A stretch of 64,000 bases of DNA from Fen-1301 sp963786395 (GTDB lineage: Bacteria; Bacteroidota; Ignavibacteria; Ignavibacteriales; Ignavibacteriaceae), in assembly GCA_963786395.1 (NCBI GenBank), contig CAWAZD010000002.1:60526-124525 (forward strand), read 5' to 3'. Positions 9,575 through 18,760 of the stretch are shown here, piece by piece (position 1 is the stretch's first letter; the number at the start of each line of letters is the position of its first letter). A program made the translations under genes and the position numbers. The notes beneath the pieces were generated by a model, which did not search any database, was not told the origin of the DNA, and worked only from the letters and a program-made list of their open reading frames with translations.

Positions 9575-10591
9575 TTAGCCTCCTATTGCAATCATATTAT
9601 TATGACTAAGTTGAATTAATTCAGACGGATCAGGGTGCTTGAATTTTTTTAGGCTGGTTTTTAATTCAATAGCCGAAGCAATATCATCATCAGTTAATTT
9701 ATCAAATCGCATAAGACTTTTAAGATCGAGCCCTTCATTTATAGCTGAGAAGAGGCATAGTTTCATATTCCCATTTGCAGTAATTCTTAAACGGCCGCAG
9801 TTTCCACAGAAATGGTCAGATACGGAAGAGATGAAGCTAACTTTTCCGCCCGTTCCTGAAATGTCGTAATCCTTGCTTACAGCTTTATCATCTTCTTCAT
9901 TTAACTCCAGTTTAAATTCCGGTGCAATCCTATTCATCATTTCCTGGTAACCGATGAATGAACTTTCATTCCACTGGTTATCCGTGAAAGGCATAAATTC
10001 AATAAATCTGACGTTAACATTTTTTTCCGCAGCAAACCGGACAAAGTCAAGAAGTTCATTATCATTAATTCCACGTATTACTACTGCATTTATTTTCAGG
10101 TTATCAAATCCCAATGCTAAAGCCCGGTCAATTGCAGTAATTACATTATTAAAGTCACTGCTACCAGTCATTTTCTTGAATGTATCGGGATTCAGAGAAT
10201 CAAGACTGATATTCAGATTATGTATATTGTATTCTTTTATTAAAGGGAGATTATCTTTGAGCAAAGTGCCGTTAGTTGTAATCCCGGTGTAAATACCTTG
10301 TTCTTTAATTAGCGGAGCAAGCTGTGCAAAGAATTCCATTATGCCTTTTCTTGCGAATGGCTCACCACCGGTAAACCGGAGTTTATTTATACCGAATTTA
10401 TTAACGAATATTTTTATAAGTCGTAGAATTTCATCAAAAGACAGTATATCACTTTTGGGAATACTTTTAATAGCCGAGCGGGACGGATTACAGTAAATAC
10501 AATTAAGATTGCATTTATCCGTAAGGGATACCCTCAGATAGTTATGTATTCTACCGAAATTGTCTCTTAGTTCTTTTGATTTAGAATTCAT
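9575..10591 (-). CDS. moaA: GTP 3',8-cyclase MoaA (radical SAM)
   Basis: MoaA rearranges GTP to 3',8-cyclo-GTP in the first step of molybdenum cofactor synthesis. The radical SAM motif CNLNCIYC lies near residue 27. The C-terminal second-cluster motif CGNCGRLRITANGNMKLC and the terminal Gly-Gly (AIGG) needed for activity are present, and the length (338) is normal. It heads the moaA-moaC-MOSC-moeA-mobA run. moaD, moaE and mogA are not in the window. Confidence 0.97.
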   Translation of the reverse strand: MNSKSKELRDNFGRIHNYLRVSLTDKCNLNCIYCNPSRSAIKSIPKSDILSFDEILRLIKIFVNKFGINKLRFTGGEPFARKGIMEFFAQLAPLIKEQGIYTGITTNGTLLKDNLPLIKEYNIHNLNISLDSLNPDTFKKMTGSSDFNNVITAIDRALALGFDNLKINAVVIRGINDNELLDFVRFAAEKNVNVRFIEFMPFTDNQWNESSFIGYQEMMNRIAPEFKLELNEEDDKAVSKDYDISGTGGKVSFISSVSDHFCGNCGRLRITANGNMKLCLFSAINEGLDLKSLMRFDKLTDDDIASAIELKTSLKKFKHPDPSELIQLSHNNMIAIGG

Positions 10592-10656
10592 TGGTGCAAA
10601 TATCGTTATTTAAAACAGCTTTCCCAATACAGAAATATATCTTTTTCTCAGACAAT

Positions 10657-10977
10657 TCATTTTTTAGAATCAAGAAGTATATCATCCACCCAGCTGAAAG
10701 CAGCCATTGTAGAAGGGAGACCGATAGTTGGTAATGCAAGAATAACTGTATGATGAATTTCTTCCGGTGTAGCACCTGCTTTAATTGCTTTGCGGGTATG
10801 AGAATGAACTGCTCCTTCCAATCTGGCACCGGTTGAAATCGCAAGTTTAATAAGTGATCGTGTTTTTTCATCCAGGGGACCAGAATTATGGACAGCTTCT
10901 CCCAGCTTTTCATATGCAGCTGCGGCTTCAGGATAATCTTTATGAAATTTTTTATATCGTTTAGGTAATTCTGACAT
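10657..10977 (-). CDS. Carboxymuconolactone decarboxylase/AhpD-like protein
   Basis: This protein of about 106 residues belongs to the CMD/AhpD family: EKTRSLIKLAISTGARLEGAV, then HSHTRKAIKAGATPEEI and a hydrophobic helix. Members include lactone decarboxylases and thiol peroxidase partners. The CxxC pair of AhpD is absent, so classical alkyl-hydroperoxide reduction is unlikely. The ATG was chosen because GGAG lies six bases upstream; a longer TTG-initiated reading is possible. It sits between moaA and the multihaem cytochrome in the same direction. Confidence 0.85.
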   Translation of the reverse strand: MSELPKRYKKFHKDYPEAAAAYEKLGEAVHNSGPLDEKTRSLIKLAISTGARLEGAVHSHTRKAIKAGATPEEIHHTVILALPTIGLPSTMAAFSWVDDILLDSKK

Positions 10978-11000
10978 AAGTTTCTCCAATATTTAATTGA

Positions 11001-12929
11001 TTAAAATTTCCAATCCGGAATAATACAACTTTTAGTTCTTTTTGCAAGGACAGAGTTAAAGTCAAGAAGAGATTCCTTCATAACTGTGGATTCAGGTGAA
11101 TGACAAGTTAAACAAGATCCCACTAATAAAATTCTTTTCTGTTCTATTATAGAAAACGGCCGTAAATTTTCGCGTGTAGCTACGTCTTTAGTTCTTTCTT
11201 TCAGGAATCCAATCCATGCATCTTCAGGTAACCCATCAGTCAATACTTTTGTTGAAGAAGGTGTAAAAATCCATCTTCCTGAATTGCCGGAAATCTTAAA
11301 TTCCAGTTTTCCTCTGCCATATCCTATTGCCAGGGGATTATTATGACATGATATACATGAGCGGGAATCTTTTCTGATAGTATGAGAAAATGATGGAGCG
11401 TAAAGTCTTTTGAATACAGAGTTGCTGCCATTTTTAATTGTTAATATCATTCCGGGTATGAATTCCTGAATAGTTCTCATCAGGCTTCCTACTTCTTTAA
11501 TTTCTCTAATTCCTAAAACTGCAGGTTCAGAAAGAAAGTCTTTCGGGTATTCATGCCATTCTCCTTTAATTTCTTTATTAGACAGTAGATCATACATCGA
11601 ACTGTTTTTATCATATTCTGTGTGGCAGCCAATGCATTGAGGAGACCAGGAGCTATGACATGTCATGCAGCTAAGATTTTGATGAGCTTTAACAGAGCAA
11701 ACTAAAGACGGTGATTTCATTTCGGCTTTCTGACCTGAGAATTGTTTTATCAGATAAGCTTTTCCATTCTGTAAATAACAATTAACCAAGGGGAATTGAT
11801 TTTTCCTTGCAATAATATAATTATCTGAAAAAATAAATCCTTTTAGGGAGGCTATTTTACTGGATTCAAAATCCAGTGAATTATAATTTATTGTCGTTGG
11901 CTTTTGAATGAGGTGGCAATCAGTACACTGAACTTTTACCTGATCTTCTTTATGAAGGTAGTATGAACCATCACCCATAATTTCATACGAAGTATGGCAG
12001 TCAGTGCATTGCATTCCTTTTACTGAATGAATGTCTGCCTGCACTTTTGCCACAACTCTGCCGTCATCAAGAATCCTGAATCCAGGCTTGCCTTTGACAT
12101 CCTCAGGTTTGTATAATGTTTCATTCCAACCTTCATAGCTTAGTGAGATTCTGCCGCTTCTGCTATGACAGCCGAAACAATGATCATCAGTAACATTAAG
12201 TGAAATCTGTGGGTGTGTAAAGTTTTCTTTTTTTGATATTAAATAGTTATGAAGTCCTTCTGTGGCTGAAGGAATATAGTTAAGATGACAAGCTAGACAT
12301 CCTCCGCCGCGCGACAATTGATTTCCAGGTCCCCATGAAATCTTTTCATTTGAAAGGTGGCATGATGCACACAGATTTCTGAGGTGCAAATCAGCGGGGG
12401 AGAGGGCAATCGAATCTATGGGCGAAATAAAAGTTGGGGATGCAGATTCGCCAAATACCCATTTATCAACGCTTACAACTCCATTCATTGTATTCATTAT
12501 TGAATTCTGCATTCTGGGAATCATCTGCGGATGACATCCTGTTGAACCGCATGTTTTTGATGCGTTGGAGGAATTTCCGGGAATAAGCACCATTCCTTTA
12601 TGAGCTTCAGTTTTATTTTTAGTTAGGCGGTTTCCCAGATGGCATGAATAGCAGCCTATTTTATCCGGACTATGAGAGGATTCAATTCCTTTAACAGAAG
12701 TATGACAGGTAATGCATCCTTCTCTTTTATTGAGTACTAATGGAAGGAATCTGAATGCGGATTCATCAATACCGGTTTGTCTTTTGACTTGTTCAATTCT
12801 CTCCCTTTCTTGTTTTTCTATAATTGGAATATTTACGAGCCAGTTAACCACAAAAATAATAACTACTGTTATAGTGAAAATCAAAACAAAAAGGGGAATA
12901 GATTTATTACGAAACCAGGTGTTTTTCAT
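11001..12929 (-). CDS. Membrane-anchored dodecahaem cytochrome c
   Basis: The 642-residue protein has one N-terminal membrane helix (FVLIFTITVVIIFVVNWLV) and a long exported part with eleven CXXCH haem sites plus one CX4CH site (CGSTGCH), twelve in total. The motifs fall in an N-terminal group of six, a middle pair of CTDCH, and a C-terminal group of four. It should carry electrons at or across the periplasm. Divergent transcription from the PsrA/PhsA-type oxidoreductase and co-direction with the molybdenum cofactor genes suggest it feeds or drains that enzyme. I could not assign it to a named cytochrome family. Confidence 0.9.
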   Translation of the reverse strand: MKNTWFRNKSIPLFVLIFTITVVIIFVVNWLVNIPIIEKQERERIEQVKRQTGIDESAFRFLPLVLNKREGCITCHTSVKGIESSHSPDKIGCYSCHLGNRLTKNKTEAHKGMVLIPGNSSNASKTCGSTGCHPQMIPRMQNSIMNTMNGVVSVDKWVFGESASPTFISPIDSIALSPADLHLRNLCASCHLSNEKISWGPGNQLSRGGGCLACHLNYIPSATEGLHNYLISKKENFTHPQISLNVTDDHCFGCHSRSGRISLSYEGWNETLYKPEDVKGKPGFRILDDGRVVAKVQADIHSVKGMQCTDCHTSYEIMGDGSYYLHKEDQVKVQCTDCHLIQKPTTINYNSLDFESSKIASLKGFIFSDNYIIARKNQFPLVNCYLQNGKAYLIKQFSGQKAEMKSPSLVCSVKAHQNLSCMTCHSSWSPQCIGCHTEYDKNSSMYDLLSNKEIKGEWHEYPKDFLSEPAVLGIREIKEVGSLMRTIQEFIPGMILTIKNGSNSVFKRLYAPSFSHTIRKDSRSCISCHNNPLAIGYGRGKLEFKISGNSGRWIFTPSSTKVLTDGLPEDAWIGFLKERTKDVATRENLRPFSIIEQKRILLVGSCLTCHSPESTVMKESLLDFNSVLAKRTKSCIIPDWKF

Positions 12930-13023
12930 TATAACAATTAAAAGTTCTGCACAAAAATATAAGGGAAGTTATAAAAGCAGGCAATATCCTGATTTATTTA
13001 CCTCAAGAAAATAATCTTTCTAC

Positions 13024-13051
13024 TTGACAAAGTAAAGTTTATTTCCATAAT
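13024..13051 (+). promoter_or_regulatory. Possible sigma-70-like promoter of the PocR/oxidoreductase operon
   Basis: A perfect TTGACA is followed after 16 bases by CATAAT, five of six matches to TATAAT, about 40 bases before the regulator's start codon. It lies in the divergent spacer with the cytochrome gene. Assignment is by consensus only. Confidence 0.45.
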
Positions 13052-13092
13052 TTTATATAGTAAGTTATAGCAACATATTGCAAAAGGATGTA

Positions 13093-13833
13093 ATGGCAGA
13101 ATATATAACCGCTAAGCAGTTGATCGATATACTCAAAATTGACCGCACTACTTTATACCGGATGCTTAAGGAAGACAGGATAAAGGGAGTAAAGATCGGT
13201 AGTCAATGGAGATTCTCCTTAGAGGAAATTAATTCGCTAATGGAAGGCAAGACAACTGAATCAATACCGGAACAGGAAGCACCAAAAGAAATTCTTCCAA
13301 TTCATTGCATCCAGCCAATACAGGAAGTTTTTTCAGATATAATGAATGTTGCCTCTCTTACTACAGATCATGAAGGGAATCCATTAACAGAAATAAGCAA
13401 CCAAAGAAATTTCTGTACTATGATCTTATCATCAGAAAAGGGGAAAACCGCCTGCCTTAAATCATGGAAAGAATTAAAGTTCTCCAATAACGGGAAACCT
13501 GTATTTAATAAATGTCATGCGGGTCTGAACTATTCAGGCGCCAATATTAATATAGATGGTGCTCCAGCGGCAAAATTAATTACCGGCCAGTATTATGTAT
13601 CAAAACCAAATGTTAAAAGGGATGCAGAAATTAAATCAATTGCTGAAAAATATGACATTGGCTACAAAGAATTATTAAAAGCATCGAAAGAGATTGGAGT
13701 TATTGAAGAAAGGGCTAAGTCTGTAATGGGTAAATGGCTCCTTAAGATTGCAAATTCCTTTGAAGGGATGGTAATTGAGAGAAAAGAATTATTGAATAAA
13801 TTAAAGAGTATTGCTGACATAAGTAATTTCTAA
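13093..13833 (+). CDS. Excisionase-type HTH regulator with PocR ligand-binding domain
   Basis: Residues 1-55 form a MerR/excisionase-type DNA-binding domain (YITAKQLIDILKIDRTTLYR, then KIGSQWRFSLEEI). Residues about 75-235 form a PocR sensory domain with the conserved Cys-containing segments FCTMILSSEKGKTACLKSW and KCHAGLNYSGANI. PocR domains bind small organic ligands or sense via their cysteines. It precedes the molybdopterin oxidoreductase operon in the same direction by 37 bases and is its likely regulator. AAGGA before the ATG supports this start over an upstream TTG. Confidence 0.88.
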   Translation: MAEYITAKQLIDILKIDRTTLYRMLKEDRIKGVKIGSQWRFSLEEINSLMEGKTTESIPEQEAPKEILPIHCIQPIQEVFSDIMNVASLTTDHEGNPLTEISNQRNFCTMILSSEKGKTACLKSWKELKFSNNGKPVFNKCHAGLNYSGANINIDGAPAAKLITGQYYVSKPNVKRDAEIKSIAEKYDIGYKELLKASKEIGVIEERAKSVMGKWLLKIANSFEGMVIERKELLNKLKSIADISNF

Positions 13834-13870
13834 TTAAAAATATTAGTTGAATAATCAGGATAAATACCAG

Positions 13871-16069
13871 ATGAATCAAATCTCCCGAAGGAAGTTTCTT
13901 AAGATAAGCGGTTATACTGTTGGGGCCGCCGCCGCACTTTCAACCATGGGACCGGTTTTGAAAGGGGCAAAGAAAATAAATAAGGATAAAGTAAAGGGAA
14001 TTAAGAAAATTCCTACCTTCTGCGATATATGCTTCTGGAAGTGCGGAGCTATAGCATATGTTAAAGATGGTGAATTGTGGAAGATTGAAGGGCACCCGGA
14101 AGATCCTTTAAGCAAAGGGCGCTTATGCCCGCGCGGAACCGGTGGAATAGGGGCGGTTACCGATCCTGACCGTTTACGTTCTCCTCTCATAAGAACAAAA
14201 GCTCGTGGGAAAGAAAAGTGGAAAGAAGTTACCTGGGATGAGGCTTTTGATTACATCGCTGAAAAGATGAATAAAATAAAAGCTAACTATGGACCGGAAG
14301 CAGTCGCTTTATTCGCCCACGGTATTGGCGGTAATTTTATAAAACACACAATGAATGCCTGGGGAACACAGAATTTTGCGGCTCCTTCATTTGCTCAATG
14401 CCGCGGACCAAGGGATGTGGGGTTTGAACTAACTTTCGGCGAGGCAATCGGCTCACCCGAAAGAACGGATATTGAAAATTCAAAATGCCTGGTGCTTATC
14501 GGATCTCACCTTGGAGAAAATATGCACAATTCTCAGGTGCAGGAATTTGCAAGTGCTATTGAGAAGGATGCAGTAGTCATAGTCGTTGATCCCAGATTTT
14601 CTGTAGCAGCTTCAAAAGCAAAATATTACCTGCCAATAAAACCTGGTACCGATATCGCACTATTACTTGCATGGATGAATGTAATTGTAAAAGAAAAACT
14701 TTACGATGTTGATTATGTTGCTAAATATGGCTTCGGGTTTGAACAGTTTGCCGCAGAAATAAATCAATACACTCCTGAATGGGCTTATCCTGAAACCGGG
14801 ATTGATCCTGATCTTATAAGAATAACCGCAAGGGAAATGTCAAAGAATAAACCTGCAACGCTTATACATCCCGGACGTCACACATCTTGGTACGGCGATG
14901 ATGCACAGCGCGCAAGAGCTGTGGCTTTGCTTAATGCATTGATGGGAAGCTGGGGACGCAAAGGTGGATTTTTTTTCCCTACTAAATTTGCAGTTCCGGG
15001 TTATCCTTATCCTGCATACCCTGAACCGAAGAAACCCAAGGTTGATAACCCGAATAATAAATATCCATTTGCATCAGAAGAGATTACTACCGGAATCCGT
15101 AATGCAACAATCACCGGTAATCCTTATCCTATAAAAGGATGGTTTGTATATGCAACCAATCTTATAAATGCACTTCCAAATCAGGATGAAACAATAAAAG
15201 CAATTCAAAATCTTGACTTGCTGGTAGTAGTTGATGTTATTCCAAGTGAGATTGCCGGATATGCAGATGTTGTACTTCCTGAATCTGTTTATCTTGAAAG
15301 ATATGATGATCTTCATTCATCACCCTTCAAAGAACAATTCCTTGATATCAGGCAACCGGTTGTTGAATCACCTAATGACCAGAAACCCAACTGGTGGATA
15401 GCTAAAAAAATTGCGGATAGATTAGGAGTGGGAAATTTTTTCCCCTGGAAAAATATTGAAGAATATCTTGACTTCAGACTTCAGAAGATAGGGACTAACT
15501 TGGAAACCCTTAAAAAGAAAGGTGTTATTCATGGTAAGAAAGCCCCTATATATTTTGAGGAGGGGATAGAACCAAAGTTTAATACACCATCCGGTAAAAT
15601 TGAATTCTATTCAACACAATTGCAGGCTGCTGGATTCGATCCGGTACCGAAATATAAAAAACCTGACTCGCCGCCTCCGGGATATTTTAGATTATTATTT
15701 GGCAGATCCCCTGTCCATTCATTTTCAAGAACACAATCGAACAGACTTCTCATGGATATGATGAACGAAAATGAAATATGGGTAAATACAGATATTGCAA
15801 ATCAGTACGGATTAAAAAATGCCCAGCATATAAAATTGAGAAACCAGGACGGAGTTGTGAGCAATAAAATTAAAGTTAAAGTAACTGAAAGAATAAGAAC
15901 AGATTGTGTTTATATGGTACATGGATTCGGGCATAACTCCAGGATGCTGAAAGGTGCTTATGGAAAAGGAGCCAATGATTCACAGCTTATTACTAAATAT
16001 GTTACTGATCCGCTAATGGGCGGGACCGGCATGAATGTTAATTTTGTAACATTCGAGACGGAGGTTTAA
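13871..16069 (+). CDS. Thiosulfate/polysulfide reductase-type molybdopterin oxidoreductase, catalytic subunit
   Basis: The 732-residue catalytic subunit begins with a twin-arginine signal (SRRKFLKISGYTVGAAAA), so it is exported folded. A [4Fe-4S] motif follows: C51-x2-C54-x3-C58-x27-C86 in a GRLCPRG context. Cys177 (SFAQCRGP) is the probable molybdenum ligand, as in PsrA/PhsA enzymes. The C-terminal pterin-binding domain includes VHSFSRTQSNRLL. With the FeS and NrfD-like genes it forms a membrane-bound complex like PsrABC/PhsABC. The YeeE transporters and rhodanese-like protein downstream favour a sulfur substrate (polysulfide, thiosulfate or similar); this is inference. The ATG was chosen over an upstream TTG because it sits directly before the Tat motif. 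Confidence 0.92.
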   Translation: MNQISRRKFLKISGYTVGAAAALSTMGPVLKGAKKINKDKVKGIKKIPTFCDICFWKCGAIAYVKDGELWKIEGHPEDPLSKGRLCPRGTGGIGAVTDPDRLRSPLIRTKARGKEKWKEVTWDEAFDYIAEKMNKIKANYGPEAVALFAHGIGGNFIKHTMNAWGTQNFAAPSFAQCRGPRDVGFELTFGEAIGSPERTDIENSKCLVLIGSHLGENMHNSQVQEFASAIEKDAVVIVVDPRFSVAASKAKYYLPIKPGTDIALLLAWMNVIVKEKLYDVDYVAKYGFGFEQFAAEINQYTPEWAYPETGIDPDLIRITAREMSKNKPATLIHPGRHTSWYGDDAQRARAVALLNALMGSWGRKGGFFFPTKFAVPGYPYPAYPEPKKPKVDNPNNKYPFASEEITTGIRNATITGNPYPIKGWFVYATNLINALPNQDETIKAIQNLDLLVVVDVIPSEIAGYADVVLPESVYLERYDDLHSSPFKEQFLDIRQPVVESPNDQKPNWWIAKKIADRLGVGNFFPWKNIEEYLDFRLQKIGTNLETLKKKGVIHGKKAPIYFEEGIEPKFNTPSGKIEFYSTQLQAAGFDPVPKYKKPDSPPPGYFRLLFGRSPVHSFSRTQSNRLLMDMMNENEIWVNTDIANQYGLKNAQHIKLRNQDGVVSNKIKVKVTERIRTDCVYMVHGFGHNSRMLKGAYGKGANDSQLITKYVTDPLMGGTGMNVNFVTFETEV

Positions 16070-16070
16070 C

Positions 16071-16610
16071 ATGGCAAGATTCGGAATGGTATTAGATACT
16101 AAAAAGTGCGTAGGCTGCATGGATTGTGTGGTTGCATGCAAAACTGAAAATAATGTGCCGATAGGTTATAACCGGGACTGGATAGTAACAGGGGTTAACG
16201 GAAAGTATCCTTCAATAAATCTTGAAATACAATCTCAGAGATGTAATCATTGCGACGACGCACCCTGTGTTACATGCTGCCCGACAGGAGCAAGTCATAT
16301 AAATGAAACAGGAGCAGTAGTTCTTGTTGATTCTAAAATGTGTATTGGCTGCAAGGCCTGCCTTGCTGCTTGTCCTTACGATGCCAGATTTATTCATCCT
16401 GATGGGTATGCTGATAAATGTACATTCTGCATTCACAGAGTTGAAAAAGGTGAACTGCCTGCGTGCACTTCAGTCTGTCCTACCCACTGTATTACTTTTG
16501 GAGATCTTGATGATCCTGAAAGTGAAGTTAGTAAACTTATTGCGTCAAGGAAAAATCATCAACTCATTCCTGAAGCAGGTACCAATCCACGAATTTATTA
16601 TCTGGTATAG
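16071..16610 (+). CDS. PsrB/DmsB-type four-cluster ferredoxin subunit
   Basis: This 179-residue electron-transfer subunit has the four cysteine groups of the DmsB/PsrB family: CVGCMDCVVAC, CNHCDDAPCVTCC, CIGCKACLAAC and CTFC...CTSVCPTHC, enough for four [4Fe-4S] clusters. It has no signal of its own and would be co-exported with the Tat subunit. It begins one base after the catalytic gene's stop and precedes the membrane subunit. Confidence 0.95.
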   Translation: MARFGMVLDTKKCVGCMDCVVACKTENNVPIGYNRDWIVTGVNGKYPSINLEIQSQRCNHCDDAPCVTCCPTGASHINETGAVVLVDSKMCIGCKACLAACPYDARFIHPDGYADKCTFCIHRVEKGELPACTSVCPTHCITFGDLDDPESEVSKLIASRKNHQLIPEAGTNPRIYYLV

Positions 16611-16619
16611 GAGAAAAAA

Positions 16620-17567
16620 ATGCAGGAAATTACTACAACACGACATAACCCGCAGATCGATCCCTTTACCCAGGTATGGGGATGGGAGATATCAGTTTAT
16701 CTTTTCATTGGTGGATTGGTTGCGGGACTTATGATATTGACCGGATACTTTTTATTAAAGGGCAGACACAAGAACAAAGAAAGCATTGTTAATTATGTTC
16801 CTCTGCTTAATGTCCTGTTATTAAGTTTAGGAATGGGGGCACTGTTTCTTGACCTTGAACATAAATTATTTGTATGGAGACTCTATACAACTTTCCAGCT
16901 TGCCTCACCAATGTCATGGGGTGCCTGGATTTTGCTTCTGGTTTATCCTGTATTGATCATAAGTAATCTCTTAAATCCTCCAAAGTTTATAACCGATAAA
17001 CTAAAATTTGTTTCCGGTTGGACAGAAAAATTAAATTCTAAAGAATCCTATATAAAAGCGATAAGTTATTTTAGTTTGATATTAGGGATTATGCTTGGAA
17101 TTTATACAGGTGTTCTTTTAAGTACAATGGGTTCCCGTCCTTTGTGGAATACTTCAATATTATGGGTACTGTTTCTTATCTCCGGACTATCAACTGCCGC
17201 GGCATTTGGTCATATGATTGCAAAAGATGTTTATGAAAGGGAGTTTCTGGCAAAAGCAGATAATTCTTTTTTGATTACGGAATTTATTGTCATTGTTTTA
17301 ATGCTTACAAGCCTTATGAGTTCATCGCAGGCACATATACAAGGAGCACAGCTTTTATTGGGCGGACCTTTTACAGCACCATTCTTGGCATTTGTTGTAG
17401 GAACAGGAATTATATTACCGCTTATTATACAATCCCTGGCAGTAACCCACAGGATAAAACATACGCCTGTTGCTCCGTTACTTGTAATAGCAGGCGGTTT
17501 AATATTAAGGTTTATTATTGTAGCTGCTGGTCAGTTTAGTCATTATGCAAATGCACATTTTCAATAG
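16620..17567 (+). CDS. NrfD/PsrC-type membrane anchor
   Basis: This 315-residue polytopic protein of the NrfD/PsrC family has about eight membrane helices and should exchange electrons with the quinone pool for the molybdoenzyme. The N terminus (WGWEISVYLFIGGLVAGLM) is typical of the family, as is SPMSWGAWIL. A strong AGGAG lies shortly before the ATG. It is third in the oxidoreductase operon. Confidence 0.93.
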   Translation: MQEITTTRHNPQIDPFTQVWGWEISVYLFIGGLVAGLMILTGYFLLKGRHKNKESIVNYVPLLNVLLLSLGMGALFLDLEHKLFVWRLYTTFQLASPMSWGAWILLLVYPVLIISNLLNPPKFITDKLKFVSGWTEKLNSKESYIKAISYFSLILGIMLGIYTGVLLSTMGSRPLWNTSILWVLFLISGLSTAAAFGHMIAKDVYEREFLAKADNSFLITEFIVIVLMLTSLMSSSQAHIQGAQLLLGGPFTAPFLAFVVGTGIILPLIIQSLAVTHRIKHTPVAPLLVIAGGLILRFIIVAAGQFSHYANAHFQ

Positions 17568-17594
17568 ATATTTTTATAAAGGAGTAAATAATAA

Positions 17595-18161
17595 ATGACA
17601 ACTTTAACCGGTGTTCTTTCAAAAGAGAAAGCCGAAGAAAAAGTGTTTGCGCCAAAACCTTATTCTAATCCTTATCTTGTAGGAATAGGTCTGGGATTGG
17701 TATTGCTTGCATCATTCTTAATTATGGGGCGGGGGCTTGGTGCTTCCGGTGCAGTTTCTACTGTTGTTGCAGTAGCTGTTGAGAAATCAGCTCCTGAACA
17801 TGCAGCAAAGAATAATTTTTATAAAGAGTATTTAGGCGATGGCACAACGAATCCATTAAAAGACTGGTTGATTTTTGAAGTTATCGGTGTTGCTATAGGC
17901 GGATTTCTCTCCGGATCACTTGCACACCGAATTAAAGGCAAAGTTGAAAAAGGTCCCAATGTTTCTACACGCAACCGGTTGAGCTATGCTGGCGTTGGTG
18001 GTACATTAATGGGTTTCGGAGCTAAGCTTGCACGCGGATGCACAAGCGGGCAGGCATTAACCGGTGGGGCTTTCCTTAATCTCGGAAGCTGGGCATTCAT
18101 GCTGGCAGTGTTCGGCGGCGGGTATCTTTTTGCATATTTTGTAAGGAGGCAATGGTTATGA
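17595..18161 (+). CDS. YeeE/YedE sulfur-transport family protein, first half
   Basis: This 188-residue membrane protein matches the YeeE/YedE (TsuA-type) family, whose characterised members import thiosulfate. It carries the conserved Cys loop LARGCTSGQALTGGA and several membrane helices with GVGGTLMGFGAK. A GGAG precedes the ATG. The neighbouring gene encodes the second half, so the pair should form a split transporter. Thiosulfate or another sulfane-sulfur compound is the probable substrate. Confidence 0.88.
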   Translation: MTTLTGVLSKEKAEEKVFAPKPYSNPYLVGIGLGLVLLASFLIMGRGLGASGAVSTVVAVAVEKSAPEHAAKNNFYKEYLGDGTTNPLKDWLIFEVIGVAIGGFLSGSLAHRIKGKVEKGPNVSTRNRLSYAGVGGTLMGFGAKLARGCTSGQALTGGAFLNLGSWAFMLAVFGGGYLFAYFVRRQWL

Positions 18162-18760
18162 TGCCATTTTATAAATTCAATTTCTTCGGAATGGACGCAA
18201 GTCTTGTTATTGCCGTTATTATAGGAATAGGTTTTGGTTTTGCTCTTGAAAGAGGCGGCTTTGGAAATGCCAGAATTTTAGCTGCTCAGTTTTATTTCTA
18301 TAACATGCGTGTGCTAAAAGTAATGTTTACTGCAATCATAACTGCAATGCTCGGTCTGTTTTATTTTACATGGATTGGTTGGCTGGATCTTTCACTTGTC
18401 TACACAACTGACACTTACCTTGTTCCGCAAATAGTTGGTGGATTGATACTCGGTATGGGTTTTGTAATTGGCGGTTACTGTCCAGGTACATCTGTTGTTT
18501 CTGTTGCAACAGGAAGATACGATGGAATGGTTTTCTTTGGCGGCTTCTTCGTCGGCGTCTTAGTCTTTGGGGAAATATTCCCATTGATAGAAAAATTCTA
18601 TAATTCAACTCCGATGGGTAGAGTATTGATTCCTGAATACTTCGGCATATCCCATGGTATGGTAGTCTTTCTGGTTGTGTTGATGGCATTAAGTGCTTTT
18701 GCTGCTGCAGAATGGGGTGAGAAAGTAAGGTTCAAATTAACAGGGAGAGTTAAAGAATGA
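18158..18760 (+). CDS. YeeE/YedE sulfur-transport family protein, second half
   Basis: This protein of about 200 residues contains the second conserved Cys loop of the family, GGYCPGTSVVSVATGRYDG, within membrane helices. The chosen ATG lies in an ATGA overlap with the preceding stop and has AAGGAGG eight bases upstream; an ATG two codons earlier is too close to that sequence. Its own stop overlaps the next gene's start in another ATGA, showing tight translational coupling. Confidence 0.88.
   Translation: MMPFYKFNFFGMDASLVIAVIIGIGFGFALERGGFGNARILAAQFYFYNMRVLKVMFTAIITAMLGLFYFTWIGWLDLSLVYTTDTYLVPQIVGGLILGMGFVIGGYCPGTSVVSVATGRYDGMVFFGGFFVGVLVFGEIFPLIEKFYNSTPMGRVLIPEYFGISHGMVVFLVVLMALSAFAAAEWGEKVRFKLTGRVKE

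Noticed and set aside
10581..10913. 110-codon minus-strand frame overlapping the AhpD-like gene
   Set aside because: The other frame encodes a clear CMD/AhpD protein; this reading has no family features.
13871..16069. Tetrathionate (TtrA) or arsenate (ArrA) reductase
   Set aside because: Operon content (YeeE pair, rhodanese-like) and overall length near 730 residues favour the PsrA/PhsA group, though a tree is needed to exclude the others.
16324..16734. 136-codon frame spanning the FeS and NrfD gene junction
   Set aside because: Both real genes are in other frames with strong motifs.
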